Program-made: the position numbers and the translations under genes
Assembly (NCBI GenBank): GCA_030681895.1
Contig: JAUXRI010000162.1
Location: forward strand, 1 to 48,238
Origin: Myxococcales bacterium
GTDB taxonomy: Bacteria; Myxococcota; Myxococcia; Myxococcales; Myxococcaceae
DNA: 48,238 nt
Direction: 5' to 3'
Shown here: positions 1 through 8,384 of the stretch, one piece after another
How the letters are laid out: every line of letters begins with the position of its first letter
How positions within the stretch are numbered: position 1 is the first letter of the stretch
The notes under the pieces: generated by a model
What the model saw: the letters and a program-made list of their open reading frames with translations, nothing else
Told to the model about the DNA's origin: nothing
The model's database searches: none

Positions 1-842
1 CGATGAACTTCTTGAGGCCCACGGCCTCGGCTGAGTACGTGCTGACGGGCGGCTGGTCGGAGAAGGCGCTCGACGAAGCGAAGATCGTCGGCCAGGCCCG
101 CATCGCCGCGACAACGCGCAACAACGACGGCACCTACACGCGCGTGCCGACGCAGCCCGAAGTGAAGTTCGACACGAACTCGGCGTACGCGCACACCACC
201 TCGAACAACACGCTCTTCGGCACCCAGTTCCACACCTTCCTCGACACTGGCGCGGTGCCGCACGTCTGCGACATGAGCTCGGACTTCTTGTGGAAGCCCC
301 TCGACGTCTCGAAGTTCGACTTCATCTACGCTGGCGCGCAGAAGAACCTGGGCCCGTCGGGCGTGGTGGTGATCGTCGCGAAGAAGGCGTTCCTCGCCAG
401 CGGCCGGAAGGACATTCCCAAGGTCTTCCGCTACCAGACGCACGCCGAGGCTGAGTCGCTCTACAACACGCCTCCGACGCTCGCGATCTACCTGGTGCGC
501 AACGTGCTCGCGTGGATGGAGGAGCAGGGTGGGCTGCCGGCGATGGAGAAGCGCAACCGGGCCAAGGCCGACGCGCTGTACGGCTGCCTCGACGCGCTCT
601 CGGGGTTCTACCGGGCACCAGTGGAGAAGGCGTCGCGCTCGACCATGAATGTCGTCTTCCGCCTGCCGTCCGAGGCGCTCGAGGAGCAGTTCGTCGCTGA
701 CGCGAAGAAGGCCGGCATGGTGGGCCTCAAAGGGCACCGGTTGACCGGTGGCATTCGTGCGTCGACGTACAACGCCGTGTCCGAGCGCGACGTCCAGACG
801 CTCGTGGAGTTCATGAAGTCGTTCGCGAAGTCGAAGGGCTGA
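1..842 (+). CDS. serC: Phosphoserine aminotransferase, 5'-truncated
   Basis: SerC is a PLP enzyme that converts 3-phosphohydroxypyruvate and glutamate to 3-phosphoserine in serine biosynthesis (cytoplasm). The visible 279 residues match the family from about residue 88 onward. The motif [10 protein letters not shown] carries the PLP-binding lysine (K114 of the visible part). FNTPPT-like YNTPPT and the C-terminal LKGHR...GGIRAS block, which contacts phosphate and substrate, are also present. The family is about 360 residues long, so some 85 N-terminal residues lie before the window. The first ATG at base 3 is internal and not the real start. The stop is TGA at 840-842. Identification is firm; only the missing 5' end is uncertain. 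Confidence 0.95.
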   Translation, partial: MNFLRPTASAEYVLTGGWSEKALDEAKIVGQARIAATTRNNDGTYTRVPTQPEVKFDTNSAYAHTTSNNTLFGTQFHTFLDTGAVPHVCDMSSDFLWKPLDVSKFDFIYAGAQKNLGPSGVVVIVAKKAFLASGRKDIPKVFRYQTHAEAESLYNTPPTLAIYLVRNVLAWMEEQGGLPAMEKRNRAKADALYGCLDALSGFYRAPVEKASRSTMNVVFRLPSEALEEQFVADAKKAGMVGLKGHRLTGGIRASTYNAVSERDVQTLVEFMKSFAKSKG

Positions 843-880
843 AGGTAGCGTCCGCGCATCTCTCTCGTTGGGGGTCGTCC

Positions 881-1423
881 GTGAAGCGTTTCGTCCTGTT
901 GTCTGGTCTCATCGGTGTGTCGGCGCTCGCAGGTGAGCTCAAGGGCGTGAAGATGCCTGATGAGGTCACCGTCGACGGCAAGGCGCTCAAGCTCAACGGC
1001 ATGGGCCTGCGCGTGAAGTTCATCGTCAACGTCTACGTGGCGGGCCTGTACGTCGAGACCACGAGCAAGGACGCGGCGACGATCCTCAAGGCGGATGAGG
1101 GCCGGCGGGTCGATCTGAAGATGCTGCGCGACCTCGATCAGAAGGCGATCGTCGAGGCGATTCGGGTGGGGTTCGACAAGAACTCGTCGGCGCAGCTGCC
1201 GGCGCTCAAGGAGCGGCTCGACACGTTCTGCTCGCTGATCCCCAGCCTGAAAGAAGGCCAGACGCTGACGCTCTCGTACACGCCGGGCAAGGGCACCTCG
1301 GTCGCCGGCGCAGGCAGCGCGACGCTCATTCCCGGCAAGGACTTCGCCGACGCGCTCTTCGCGGTGTGGCTCGGCAAGTCGCCAGTCGATGACGGCCTGA
1401 AGAAGGGCATGCTCGGGCAGTAA
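881..1423 (+). CDS. Secreted chalcone-isomerase-like protein
   Basis: A 180-residue protein with a signal peptide (hydrophobic core about residues 4-17, cleavage near ALA). The mature part fits the bacterial chalcone-isomerase-like family: an early block around GLRVKFIVNVYVAGLYV, then a helical middle, and the late FADALFAVWLGKSPVDDGLK block typical of these proteins. Bacterial members are periplasmic and their role is generally unknown; true flavonoid isomerase activity is not implied. The start is GTG at 881, chosen because it gives a complete signal peptide. It follows serC by 38 bp and may be cotranscribed. Family assignment is good; function is unknown. Confidence 0.8.
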   Translation: MKRFVLLSGLIGVSALAGELKGVKMPDEVTVDGKALKLNGMGLRVKFIVNVYVAGLYVETTSKDAATILKADEGRRVDLKMLRDLDQKAIVEAIRVGFDKNSSAQLPALKERLDTFCSLIPSLKEGQTLTLSYTPGKGTSVAGAGSATLIPGKDFADALFAVWLGKSPVDDGLKKGMLGQ

Positions 1424-1525
1424 GCTCCCGCAATCGCTGCTGACTCGCGCGCCGCGTGTCGATCTTCAGATCGGCCGCGGCGTTCGTGCGTTTGAGGGTC
1501 ACACCCCTTCCGCAGGAGTCACACC

Positions 1526-2644
1526 ATGAAGCGCAATGCTCTGCTCGCCGCGTGCTGCGCGGCGTTGATGGCCGTCCCTGGCCTCGCCGCCGAGTCGAAG
1601 CCGGACCCGAAGATCCAGATCGCCATCCTCATCGACACCTCGAGCTCGATGGACGGCCTCATCAACCAGACCCGTGAGCAGCTCTGGAAGATCGTGAACA
1701 CCTTCGCGAGCGCCAAGCGAGACGGCAAACGCGCGCGGCTCGAGCTGGCGCTCTACCAGTACGGCAACGACGGCCTCAAAGCCGACAACCACTACGTGCA
1801 GAAGATGTCGGACCTCACCTCGAATCTCGACAAGGTCTCGGAGCAGCTCTTCGCCCTGCGCACCAACGGAGGTGAGGAGTACTGCGGCGCCGCCATCTCG
1901 CACGCGATGAAGGAGCTCGAGTGGAGCGGCAACCCGGCCGACTTGAAGCTCATCTACATCGCAGGCAACGAGCCGTTCGATCAGGGCCCCATCGCGTACC
2001 GGGAGGTCGTCAGGTCGGCCATTGCGCGAGGCATCGTGGTGAACACCATTCACGCTGGCGACCAGGCCACTGGCGTCGCGCAGCACTGGCAGGACGCGGC
2101 GAAGCTCGCTGACGGCGCCTTCCTCACCATCGATCAGAACCGCGCGATCGTCCGCATCGACGCTCCGCAGGATGTCGAGCTCGCGAAGCTGAACGAGGCA
2201 CTCAACAAGACGTACGTCGGCTACGGCCCGCAGGGGGGCGAGGCGATGGCTCGCCAGGCCGTTCAGGACAAGAACGCGCAGGGCATGTCCGCCGGCTCGA
2301 TGGCCACGCGCACTGCGGCGAAGGCCTCGGCTGCGTACGACAACTCCGACTGGGATCTGATCGACGCGAAGAAGGGCGGCAAGAAGCTGGCTGACATGCC
2401 CGCCGCTGCGCTCCCGCCCCCGATGCAGGCGATGAAGCCGGCCGAGCGTGAGGCGTTCGTCGAAGAGAAGTCGAAGGAGCGCGCCGAGCTGCAGGCGAAG
2501 ATCGGCAAGCTCGCGAAGGACCGTGAGTCGTTCGTCGCGACCGAGACGAAGAAGCAGGCTTCGAAGGGCGGCAAGTCGCTGGATGACGCGGTGATCGAGT
2601 CAGCCAAATCGAAGGCCGAGGCGTCGAACTTCGCCTTCGAGTGA
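1526..2644 (+). CDS. Secreted von Willebrand factor A domain protein
   Basis: A 372-residue protein with a signal peptide (residues 1-22, ending LAA). A vWA domain follows at once: D37-T-S-S-S41 is a complete MIDAS motif (DxSxS) for divalent metal binding. The Rossmann-like vWA core runs to about residue 215, with YIAGNEPFDQG as a central strand and loop. Residues 280-372 are rich in Lys, Glu and Ala and probably form a long helix or coiled coil. The start ATG has a good ribosome site (GCAGGAG, 1511-1517 region). Such proteins usually act as periplasmic metal-dependent adhesion or assembly modules; the partner here is not evident. It is followed by a stem-loop at 2667-2699. Confidence 0.8.
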   Translation: MKRNALLAACCAALMAVPGLAAESKPDPKIQIAILIDTSSSMDGLINQTREQLWKIVNTFASAKRDGKRARLELALYQYGNDGLKADNHYVQKMSDLTSNLDKVSEQLFALRTNGGEEYCGAAISHAMKELEWSGNPADLKLIYIAGNEPFDQGPIAYREVVRSAIARGIVVNTIHAGDQATGVAQHWQDAAKLADGAFLTIDQNRAIVRIDAPQDVELAKLNEALNKTYVGYGPQGGEAMARQAVQDKNAQGMSAGSMATRTAAKASAAYDNSDWDLIDAKKGGKKLADMPAAALPPPMQAMKPAEREAFVEEKSKERAELQAKIGKLAKDRESFVATETKKQASKGGKSLDDAVIESAKSKAEASNFAFE

Positions 2645-2666
2645 CCAGAGTGATGGCATCACGAAC

Positions 2667-2699
2667 GCGGGGACTCCGGCTCGATGCTGGGGTCCTCGC
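2667..2699 (+). terminator. Stem-loop after the vWA gene
   Basis: An 11-bp stem (2667-2677 with 2689-2699, two G-T wobbles) and an 11-nt loop lie 23 bp after the vWA stop codon. No T-run follows, so it may be a weak or Rho-assisted terminator, or an mRNA 3'-end stabiliser. Seen directly by pairing; function is inferred. Confidence 0.35.
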
Positions 2700-2729
2700 A
2701 GTCGTTTGAGGTGGTGGTAGAGGTCCCTC

Positions 2730-3764
2730 GTGGCGTCGCTGCTCACTCCATCACGTCGGACTTCGGCCGAGCTCTGGCCCTGGCTTGCCGTGCCGTTGTC
2801 GCTGGTGGGCCACGTCGTCGGGCTCGCCGCGCTGCTGCTGATCTCGTGGGCGACGTCGACGCCCCGGCCTCCGAAGCCTCCTGAGAAGCGGCCGGTCAGC
2901 CTGCGGCGCCTCGACTCGAAACAGTGGGCCGCCAACCGTGGCGCGCGCGCGTCGCAGTTTCCCGAGCGGCCCGTCCCGATTCACCCCGAAGGCCAGGTCG
3001 TCGACGTCGCGCCGGGCAACGAGCGAAGAGCCGATGACGCGAAGTACCTCGCGAGCTCCAACAACCGCGTGATGAACGAGACGAAAGCGCGTGAGCAGAC
3101 CCGCACGTGGAGTCGCGCGACCCCGAAGACCCAGGCGAACCCTGAAGCTCAGCCGTCGGCGAAGGGTGCCGTGGCGGCATCGAGTGCACCGGTGGCGTCT
3201 GGCGTCAGCCTGACCCAGAGCCTGCTGGGCCGCCGCACCGCACCGAGCCTGCTGCTCCCGTCGAGCACGGGAGGCAACAGCGAGACCGAGCCCTCGACCG
3301 AACCAGTCGGCACCGAGTCGGGCACGCAGGCCAGCGGCACCGAGATGACCGAAGGCGGCGGCGCTCCGAACGACGCGCTCGACGTGCCTGAAGGCGACGG
3401 CACCTTCCTCAACACGCGCGAGTGGAAGTACGCCGCGTTCTTCAATCGCGTGAAGCAGGGCGTGAGCGCGAAGTGGGATCCGAACGGGCGGCTTCGTCAC
3501 CGCAGCGAGGGCCTCGGCATCGCGACGCGGATCACCGTGATGAGCGTCACCCTCAAGCCCGATGGAAGTCTGGCTGATCTCTTCGTCGCGCAGAGCAGCG
3601 GGGTCGACGTGCTCGACGCTGAGGCGATGAGCGCGTTCGAGAAAGCGGCTCCGTTCGCGAACCCGCCGCCCGGCCTCGTCGAGCAGGGCTTCATCAGGTT
3701 CACGTTCGGCTTTCACGTCTCGCAGGACGGGCTTTCGATACCGAGGCCATTCCGGTTCCAGTGA
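2730..3764 (+). CDS. TonB-like C-terminal domain protein
   Basis: A 344-residue protein with one membrane helix near the N-terminus (about residues 15-42, after a short positive segment), a long low-complexity Pro/Ser/Thr/Gly-rich middle (about 45-225), and a C-terminal TonB-like domain (about 235-344) with KWDPNGRL, TVMSVTLKPDGSL and the typical LDAEAMSAFEKAAPFANPP block. This layout is that of TonB/TolA-type energy-coupling proteins that span the periplasm. No exbB or exbD gene is adjacent, so the coupled motor is not known. The start is GTG at 2730, giving the full membrane anchor. It could also be one of the AgmX/PglI or GltJ-type TonB-domain proteins of myxobacteria; the domain call is firmer than the role. 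Confidence 0.75.
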   Translation: MASLLTPSRRTSAELWPWLAVPLSLVGHVVGLAALLLISWATSTPRPPKPPEKRPVSLRRLDSKQWAANRGARASQFPERPVPIHPEGQVVDVAPGNERRADDAKYLASSNNRVMNETKAREQTRTWSRATPKTQANPEAQPSAKGAVAASSAPVASGVSLTQSLLGRRTAPSLLLPSSTGGNSETEPSTEPVGTESGTQASGTEMTEGGGAPNDALDVPEGDGTFLNTREWKYAAFFNRVKQGVSAKWDPNGRLRHRSEGLGIATRITVMSVTLKPDGSLADLFVAQSSGVDVLDAEAMSAFEKAAPFANPPPGLVEQGFIRFTFGFHVSQDGLSIPRPFRFQ

Positions 3765-3806
3765 GCGAAGTGAGCTGTTCAGGTTTCGCCGCGCGGCAGG
3801 CTGCAC

Positions 3807-3812
3807 TAGAAA
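3807..3812 (+). promoter_or_regulatory. Candidate -10 box for a leaderless kinase mRNA
   Basis: TAGAAA ends 6 bp before the GTG at 3819, and no Shine-Dalgarno is visible. This is the spacing expected if the transcript starts at or next to the start codon. One of several such sites in the window. Confidence 0.3.
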
Positions 3813-3818
3813 ACCACC

Positions 3819-5435
3819 GTGCCCCCGCCCAGCGACCAAGTCGGAATGACCCGGCACTGCAGGGCCTGTCGCAAGCCGAGGTCCGCCTTGCTGGCCGTCT
3901 GCCCTGAAGACGGCACGGCGCTTTCAGACGCGCCCGTCGAGCTGTCTCCTCAAGACGAGCGTTCCATCTCCATCGATGTCAGCACCCATTCTCCGATCCA
4001 GGCCCCGCGAGCCTCCGAGAGCGACGAAACGCTCGCACCAGGGACGAGGGTGGGTGAGTACATCGTCGAAGAGGTCATCGGCTCGGGCGGAGGCGGGACG
4101 GTCTACCGCGCGGCACACGCCGACATCGGCAAACGCGTCGCGATCAAGGTCATTCATCGCAACCTTGCGCAGTCGGCGACGGCGGTGGGGCGGTTCTTCG
4201 ATGAGGCTCGCACGGTCAACGCGATCAACCACCCGTCGCTGGTCGACATCTTCTCGGTCGGAAGGCTCCCCGACGAACGCCCGTTCCTGGTGATGGAGCT
4301 GCTCCCGGGTCGCCCCTTGTCGGCCGCGTTGCGCCAGGGGGCGCTGACGATGCCCGAGAAGCTTCGAATCGTCGATCAGGTGTGCGTCGCGCTCGACGCG
4401 GCCCACGGCAAGAATGTCATTCACCGCGATCTCAAGCCCGACAACATCTTCCTGGTCGCCGAGGGCAATGGCCTGCGCGTGAAGCTCCTCGACTTCGGCG
4501 TCGCCAAGCTCCTGGAGCCGGGGTCCGGGCAGAATCGCGAGAACACCCGCACGGGCGTCGTGCTGGGGACTCCGGTGTACATGTCGCCAGAGCAGATCCT
4601 CGGCGATCAGCTCGGCCCTCCCGCTGACGTCTACGCGCTCGGGGTCGTGCTCTACCGCCTCTTCACCGGTCGTCCGCCCTTCCTCGCCGACACGACCGTC
4701 GAGCTGTTCATGCAGCACATCCAGAAGGCACCTCCGCTTCCCGATGAGCTGAGCCCACTCGTGCCGCTCCGGCTGTCACGGCTGATGCACCAGATGCTCG
4801 CGAAGAACCCGGTGAACCGCCCCACGTTGACGGCGGTGCGAGCGGCCGCTCTCGCCACGCTGCTCCCCAACAGCAAGCTGGCGAGTGTGCTGGCCCCGAT
4901 CCCGTCGCGTGCGTCGACGCAGCCCCGCCCCCCGGCCGGCCCCGGAGAGGCCTCTGCACCCGAATCGGGGAACTTTGCCGTCTGGGCCATTGGCGGTGCG
5001 CTCGTGTTGACCGCGGCGATCGCCTGGCAGCTCAGCCGATCGCCCGAGGTGCGAAGCCCCACACAGAACCCTCCGGCGGGGCAGGGCTCCGTGCCGCCGC
5101 CACAGGACGATCCTCCGACCCAACCAGCGCCCGCCATGGCCCGTCTCGAATTGACGGTCGTACCCTCGAACGCCGAGGTGCGTTTCGATCAGCAGCGGGT
5201 GGCGACGTCTTCCGGAGTCGCGATCATCTATGGAGCGCCTGATCGTTCGTATTCGCTCAGGGTGACTGCGCCCGGGTTCATCTCGCGGACAGAGCAGCTG
5301 CGTTTCATCCGTTTCGAACGTCGCGCGCTCGCCGTGAGTCTCGAACCTGAGGCGTCGCCCGCCCCCGTTCATCGACCGAAGCCAGGCGTGCGGGGCAAGC
5401 CGAAGCAGAACAAAGAACTCATTGATCCGTTCTGA
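3819..5435 (+). CDS. Membrane Ser/Thr protein kinase with PEGA-like tail
   Basis: A 538-residue eukaryote-type kinase. The N-terminus has a partial zinc-ribbon (C14, C17, C28 in CPEDGT), common in myxobacterial kinases. The kinase domain (about 80-350) is complete: glycine loop G88-SGGGG, K110, HRDLKPDN (H202-D204) and DFG (D225-G227), followed by TPVYMSPEQ. A single membrane helix lies at about 386-404. The extracytoplasmic part has a proline-rich linker and a PEGA-like beta domain (about 445-515). It should phosphorylate cytoplasmic targets in response to an envelope signal. The start is GTG 3819; ATG 3846 is an alternative that still keeps the zinc-ribbon. The TPR protein and lipoprotein downstream are probably in the same operon (23-bp gap). 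Confidence 0.9.
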   Translation: MPPPSDQVGMTRHCRACRKPRSALLAVCPEDGTALSDAPVELSPQDERSISIDVSTHSPIQAPRASESDETLAPGTRVGEYIVEEVIGSGGGGTVYRAAHADIGKRVAIKVIHRNLAQSATAVGRFFDEARTVNAINHPSLVDIFSVGRLPDERPFLVMELLPGRPLSAALRQGALTMPEKLRIVDQVCVALDAAHGKNVIHRDLKPDNIFLVAEGNGLRVKLLDFGVAKLLEPGSGQNRENTRTGVVLGTPVYMSPEQILGDQLGPPADVYALGVVLYRLFTGRPPFLADTTVELFMQHIQKAPPLPDELSPLVPLRLSRLMHQMLAKNPVNRPTLTAVRAAALATLLPNSKLASVLAPIPSRASTQPRPPAGPGEASAPESGNFAVWAIGGALVLTAAIAWQLSRSPEVRSPTQNPPAGQGSVPPPQDDPPTQPAPAMARLELTVVPSNAEVRFDQQRVATSSGVAIIYGAPDRSYSLRVTAPGFISRTEQLRFIRFERRALAVSLEPEASPAPVHRPKPGVRGKPKQNKELIDPF

Positions 5436-5458
5436 GCCTCTGGGCAGGCTCGAAGCCC

Positions 5459-6175
5459 ATGCCTCTGCGCCTGACACTCGCGGTCGCATGCCTCGTCTCG
5501 GCGGTCGGTTTCGCTGAGCCAGCGAACACCGCGAAGGCCCGCGAGCTCTTCAAACAGGCACGGGAACGGTACGAAGCCGGTGCGTACGGCGAGTCGACGG
5601 TTCTCTTCCAGCAGAGCTACGAGATCTCGAAGGCGCCGGGGCTGCTCTTCAACCTCGGCCAGGCCTGGCGCAAACTCGGAGACTGCGGCGCCGCGCTGAA
5701 GAGCTATCGGGCCTTCGTCGACGCAGACCCGCGGGCGGCGAACGCCAACGAAGCGCGGGAGCTCGCGGGGGCGATGGAGCGGTGCCAACAAGAGAAGGCG
5801 ATTCAGGCACCCGTTCCGCAGCCATCGTCGTCACCGTCAGACAGCCCTGCCGAGCTGGTGTCTCTGGTCGCTCCACCGCCGCCGCCACCTTCGCCATGGC
5901 TGACTGCCGCCGCGATCTCGCTGGACGCCCTGGGGCTGGCTGCGGTCGCCACAGGCGCCGGGTTGTCATGGAGCGCGCAGGCGAGGTCGAGCGAGCTCGA
6001 GCAGTTCTACGCCGCTGGCGGGGTGTGGACTGCCGACCGTGCGACTGCCGAACGCCTCGGGCAGCGGGAGTCGTTCGTGGGTGCCATCGTGCTCATCTCT
6101 GGCGTCGCGGTCGCCCTCGTCGGTGTGGTGGTCACGATCATCCGCCTCGTCGCCGACGGACCCTCGGCGCCATGA
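5459..6175 (+). CDS. Envelope TPR protein with two membrane helices
   Basis: A 238-residue protein with a signal peptide (1-19). The TPR-like part (about 24-90) includes ARELFKQARERYEAGAYGES and LLFNLGQAWRKLGDCGAALK, where the asparagine-leucine-glycine pattern is typical. A Pro/Ser-rich linker (about 115-145) is followed by two hydrophobic segments (about 146-172 and 203-230). This is a recurrent myxobacterial architecture often found next to PEGA-type kinases. It ends in an ATGA overlap with the next gene, so the two are translationally coupled. Likely a scaffold or partner in the kinase operon; exact role unknown. Confidence 0.65.
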   Translation: MPLRLTLAVACLVSAVGFAEPANTAKARELFKQARERYEAGAYGESTVLFQQSYEISKAPGLLFNLGQAWRKLGDCGAALKSYRAFVDADPRAANANEARELAGAMERCQQEKAIQAPVPQPSSSPSDSPAELVSLVAPPPPPPSPWLTAAAISLDALGLAAVATGAGLSWSAQARSSELEQFYAAGGVWTADRATAERLGQRESFVGAIVLISGVAVALVGVVVTIIRLVADGPSAP

Positions 6176-8028
6176 GGACCGCGCGCTGCGGGCTGCTGTC
6201 ATTCTGGGTGCTGCTCGGTCCTGGCTGCTTCACGGCGGCGGCCCCCGAGTGCGCTGTCAGCTGCGGCGAAGGCGGGCTCTGCCCCTCTGGGCTCTCGTGC
6301 GCTGAAGACGGCTTCTGTCACGCGCCCGGCACCCCGTTGTGCAGGTGCCTGAACTGCAAGGACGCGGGCGAACCCGAGGACGCGGGGCCTGTCGAGCCAG
6401 TGGTGTACAGGCCTGTCTGCGACGCGGGCTGGTGTCGGGCCTACCCACCCTTTCTCGGTGGCGTTCGTGGGTTCTTCGAGAGCGCTGGCGACCGAGTGCT
6501 CGCAGCCGATGAGGGCGTCTTTCGCTGGGTCGACGGCACCTGGACGCTGGTTCTTTCCGAACCTCGGCTGACGGCAATGACGGCTCGGTCGGTTGATGAC
6601 GTCTGGGCTTTCGGGACAGGCGTGACTCGGCTGAACCGAGGGCGGGTGACCGTCACGAGCCTGCCTGGAGAACCACTCAGCGCGGTGCTGTCTCAGGCAG
6701 ATGTGGTGCTGCTCACGCGCGATGGCGGTGTCTTCAGAGCATCGGTCCCCGGGTCCTGGTCTTTCATGGCACTCCCGATGCCGCTGAGCTCTCCGATCGT
6801 CGTCGCGAGCGAGGCCTCGACGTTCATCGCAGACCTGCAGACCTTCAACCGGGTGAGACTGTTGAGCCGCGTTGCCGATCAGTGGCTGACGTCGACGGTG
6901 TCCGTCCCAGGTTCAACGAGTCCATTCGTGCGTGCCAGTGCGGTCGGACCCTCGGTCGTCCTGAGCAACGCTGACGCTGTATTCCGCATCACTCCGGGGG
7001 GCGCGCGCCGTCTGGGCCCGGCATTGCCGGTGTCCGCGCGCCTGGGCTCGAACGTCTGGTCCGTCGACCAGCTTGGCCGGCTCGTTGAAGTCACCGACAG
7101 TGAGGTCATTCCCCGCGCTCCGCTCTCGGTCGACGCGCGTGACGTGGTGATGTCTGGCAATGGGTTGCGGGCTCCATTCCGACCCTTCGACGGTGAGTCT
7201 GGGCTCTGGCTGAGTCTGGCCAACCAACTGTGGCGAATCGACTCGTCGGGAGCGGTGGCGAGTTTTGGCGCGGCCTTCACGGACGGCATCATTGGAGGCG
7301 AGGATGACGGCGCGGCGACGAGCGTTGTGGCAGGTGGTTCGATGTTCGATCTCTCGGCGAAGCCACCAGCTCGACGGGACGATCTGCCTCGCACGATTCG
7401 GGCGCTCGAGGTGACTGGCGGTGTGGCGGTTGCCGTTGCCGAGGAGGGGATCTTCCAGAGGAACGGGCCACGGTGGCAGGTCGTGCTGCTCAGGTCGGGC
7501 CTGAGCGCGGTCGCCACCAATGGTGACACCATCGCCGCGGCGGGCCCTGGGGTCGTCTCGCTCCGCCGCGATGGAGGCTGGCTCACCGCACCGCTGCCAG
7601 AGGACGGTGGCACGTCGGCGGTGACGGTGACGGTCTCTGCTGGGGGCGACGTGTTCGCGGCGAATGGTGATTCGGTGTTCGTCTTCGACGGTGGTGTCAT
7701 GGAGCCTGTCTTCTCGGTGAGTCCGCAGATCGTCGTCGACCTCGCCTCAGATGCGCGGGGCACCGTGGCCCTCACGAGATCGGGGCTGCTGTGCAACGTC
7801 ACCCTCGGGACCTGCGACCTCATCGGAACCGGAATCGCGGGCCGTCTCTGGCCGCTCGCAGCTCGTGGACTTGGGGTGACGAATGCAACGCCCGGCTGGC
7901 TCGAGCTCTCGACGACGGGTGAGCAGAAGAGGGTTTCGGCGCCCTTCATTCCGCTCGCCCTGTGGGTGACGAGAGACGGAGGCGTGGCTGCCGGGACGGC
8001 GAACGGCTCTGTTTTTCAGCCCGAGTGA
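6172..8028 (+). CDS. Large surface lipoprotein, beta-propeller-like
   Basis: A 618-residue protein whose start ATG overlaps the upstream stop by 4 bp. An upstream in-frame ATG at 5782 would run through the TPR gene, so it was rejected. The N-terminus looks like a lipoprotein signal ending LLGPGC (C19), though the lipobox is not classic. A Cys-rich segment follows (C27, C31, C37, C43, C49, C57, C59, C62) with the CPSGLSCAEDGFC pattern seen in many myxobacterial outer-surface lipoproteins. The remaining ~540 residues hold repeated short beta-strand units with DGG and WSVD-like turns, suggesting a propeller fold. No catalytic motif is visible. Probably an outer-membrane-anchored sensor or binding protein linked to the kinase. 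It overlaps the convergent JAMM gene by 13 bp. Confidence 0.6.
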   Translation: MRTARCGLLSFWVLLGPGCFTAAAPECAVSCGEGGLCPSGLSCAEDGFCHAPGTPLCRCLNCKDAGEPEDAGPVEPVVYRPVCDAGWCRAYPPFLGGVRGFFESAGDRVLAADEGVFRWVDGTWTLVLSEPRLTAMTARSVDDVWAFGTGVTRLNRGRVTVTSLPGEPLSAVLSQADVVLLTRDGGVFRASVPGSWSFMALPMPLSSPIVVASEASTFIADLQTFNRVRLLSRVADQWLTSTVSVPGSTSPFVRASAVGPSVVLSNADAVFRITPGGARRLGPALPVSARLGSNVWSVDQLGRLVEVTDSEVIPRAPLSVDARDVVMSGNGLRAPFRPFDGESGLWLSLANQLWRIDSSGAVASFGAAFTDGIIGGEDDGAATSVVAGGSMFDLSAKPPARRDDLPRTIRALEVTGGVAVAVAEEGIFQRNGPRWQVVLLRSGLSAVATNGDTIAAAGPGVVSLRRDGGWLTAPLPEDGGTSAVTVTVSAGGDVFAANGDSVFVFDGGVMEPVFSVSPQIVVDLASDARGTVALTRSGLLCNVTLGTCDLIGTGIAGRLWPLAARGLGVTNATPGWLELSTTGEQKRVSAPFIPLALWVTRDGGVAAGTANGSVFQPE

Positions 8029-8384
8029 CCCGCTGAGTTGTTCATGTCCGACGCGAGCCGAAGCACGGTGGCCCACCAGGGCAGCGTCGCGGCCGTCTCG
8101 TCTTTCCCATCGCGACGCACCAGCAGCCCCTGCGGTGACAGCACGGCCCAGGCGAGCGCCTTGCCCAGGGCGGGCTCGACCGCCGCCATCGTCGACTCGT
8201 CTTCGGCGCTGAAGGCGTGCGGCCCGAGGGGATGACTGTGCACCACGAGCTCGATCTCGCCGCGATGGCGCCACAGGGCCTCCCACCGTGCGCGGGAGTC
8301 GGGCAGGGCGAGCGCCGAGTCACCGGCGTCGCTCCAGAGCACCGCGTCACCACGGCCGATCAGGAAGAAGACCTCTCGACTCAT
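8016..8384 (-). CDS. JAMM/MPN+ family metalloprotease
   Basis: A 122-residue protein that is almost only a JAMM domain. H49-S-H51 followed by seven residues, S59, two residues and D62 is the full zinc-binding motif HxHx7SxxD; E4 near the N-terminus is in the right place for the catalytic glutamate. JAMM enzymes remove ubiquitin-like modifiers or other isopeptide-linked or C-terminal tags. No E1, E2 or ubiquitin-like gene is visible nearby. The start ATG at 8384 has GAGGTGG upstream and overlaps the previous stop by 4 bp, so it is coupled to the 339-residue coiled-coil gene. Longer upstream reading in this frame is only a shadow of that gene. Motif certain; substrate unknown. Confidence 0.85.
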   Translation of the reverse strand: MSREVFFLIGRGDAVLWSDAGDSALALPDSRARWEALWRHRGEIELVVHSHPLGPHAFSAEDESTMAAVEPALGKALAWAVLSPQGLLVRRDGKDETAATLPWWATVLRLASDMNNSAGHSG

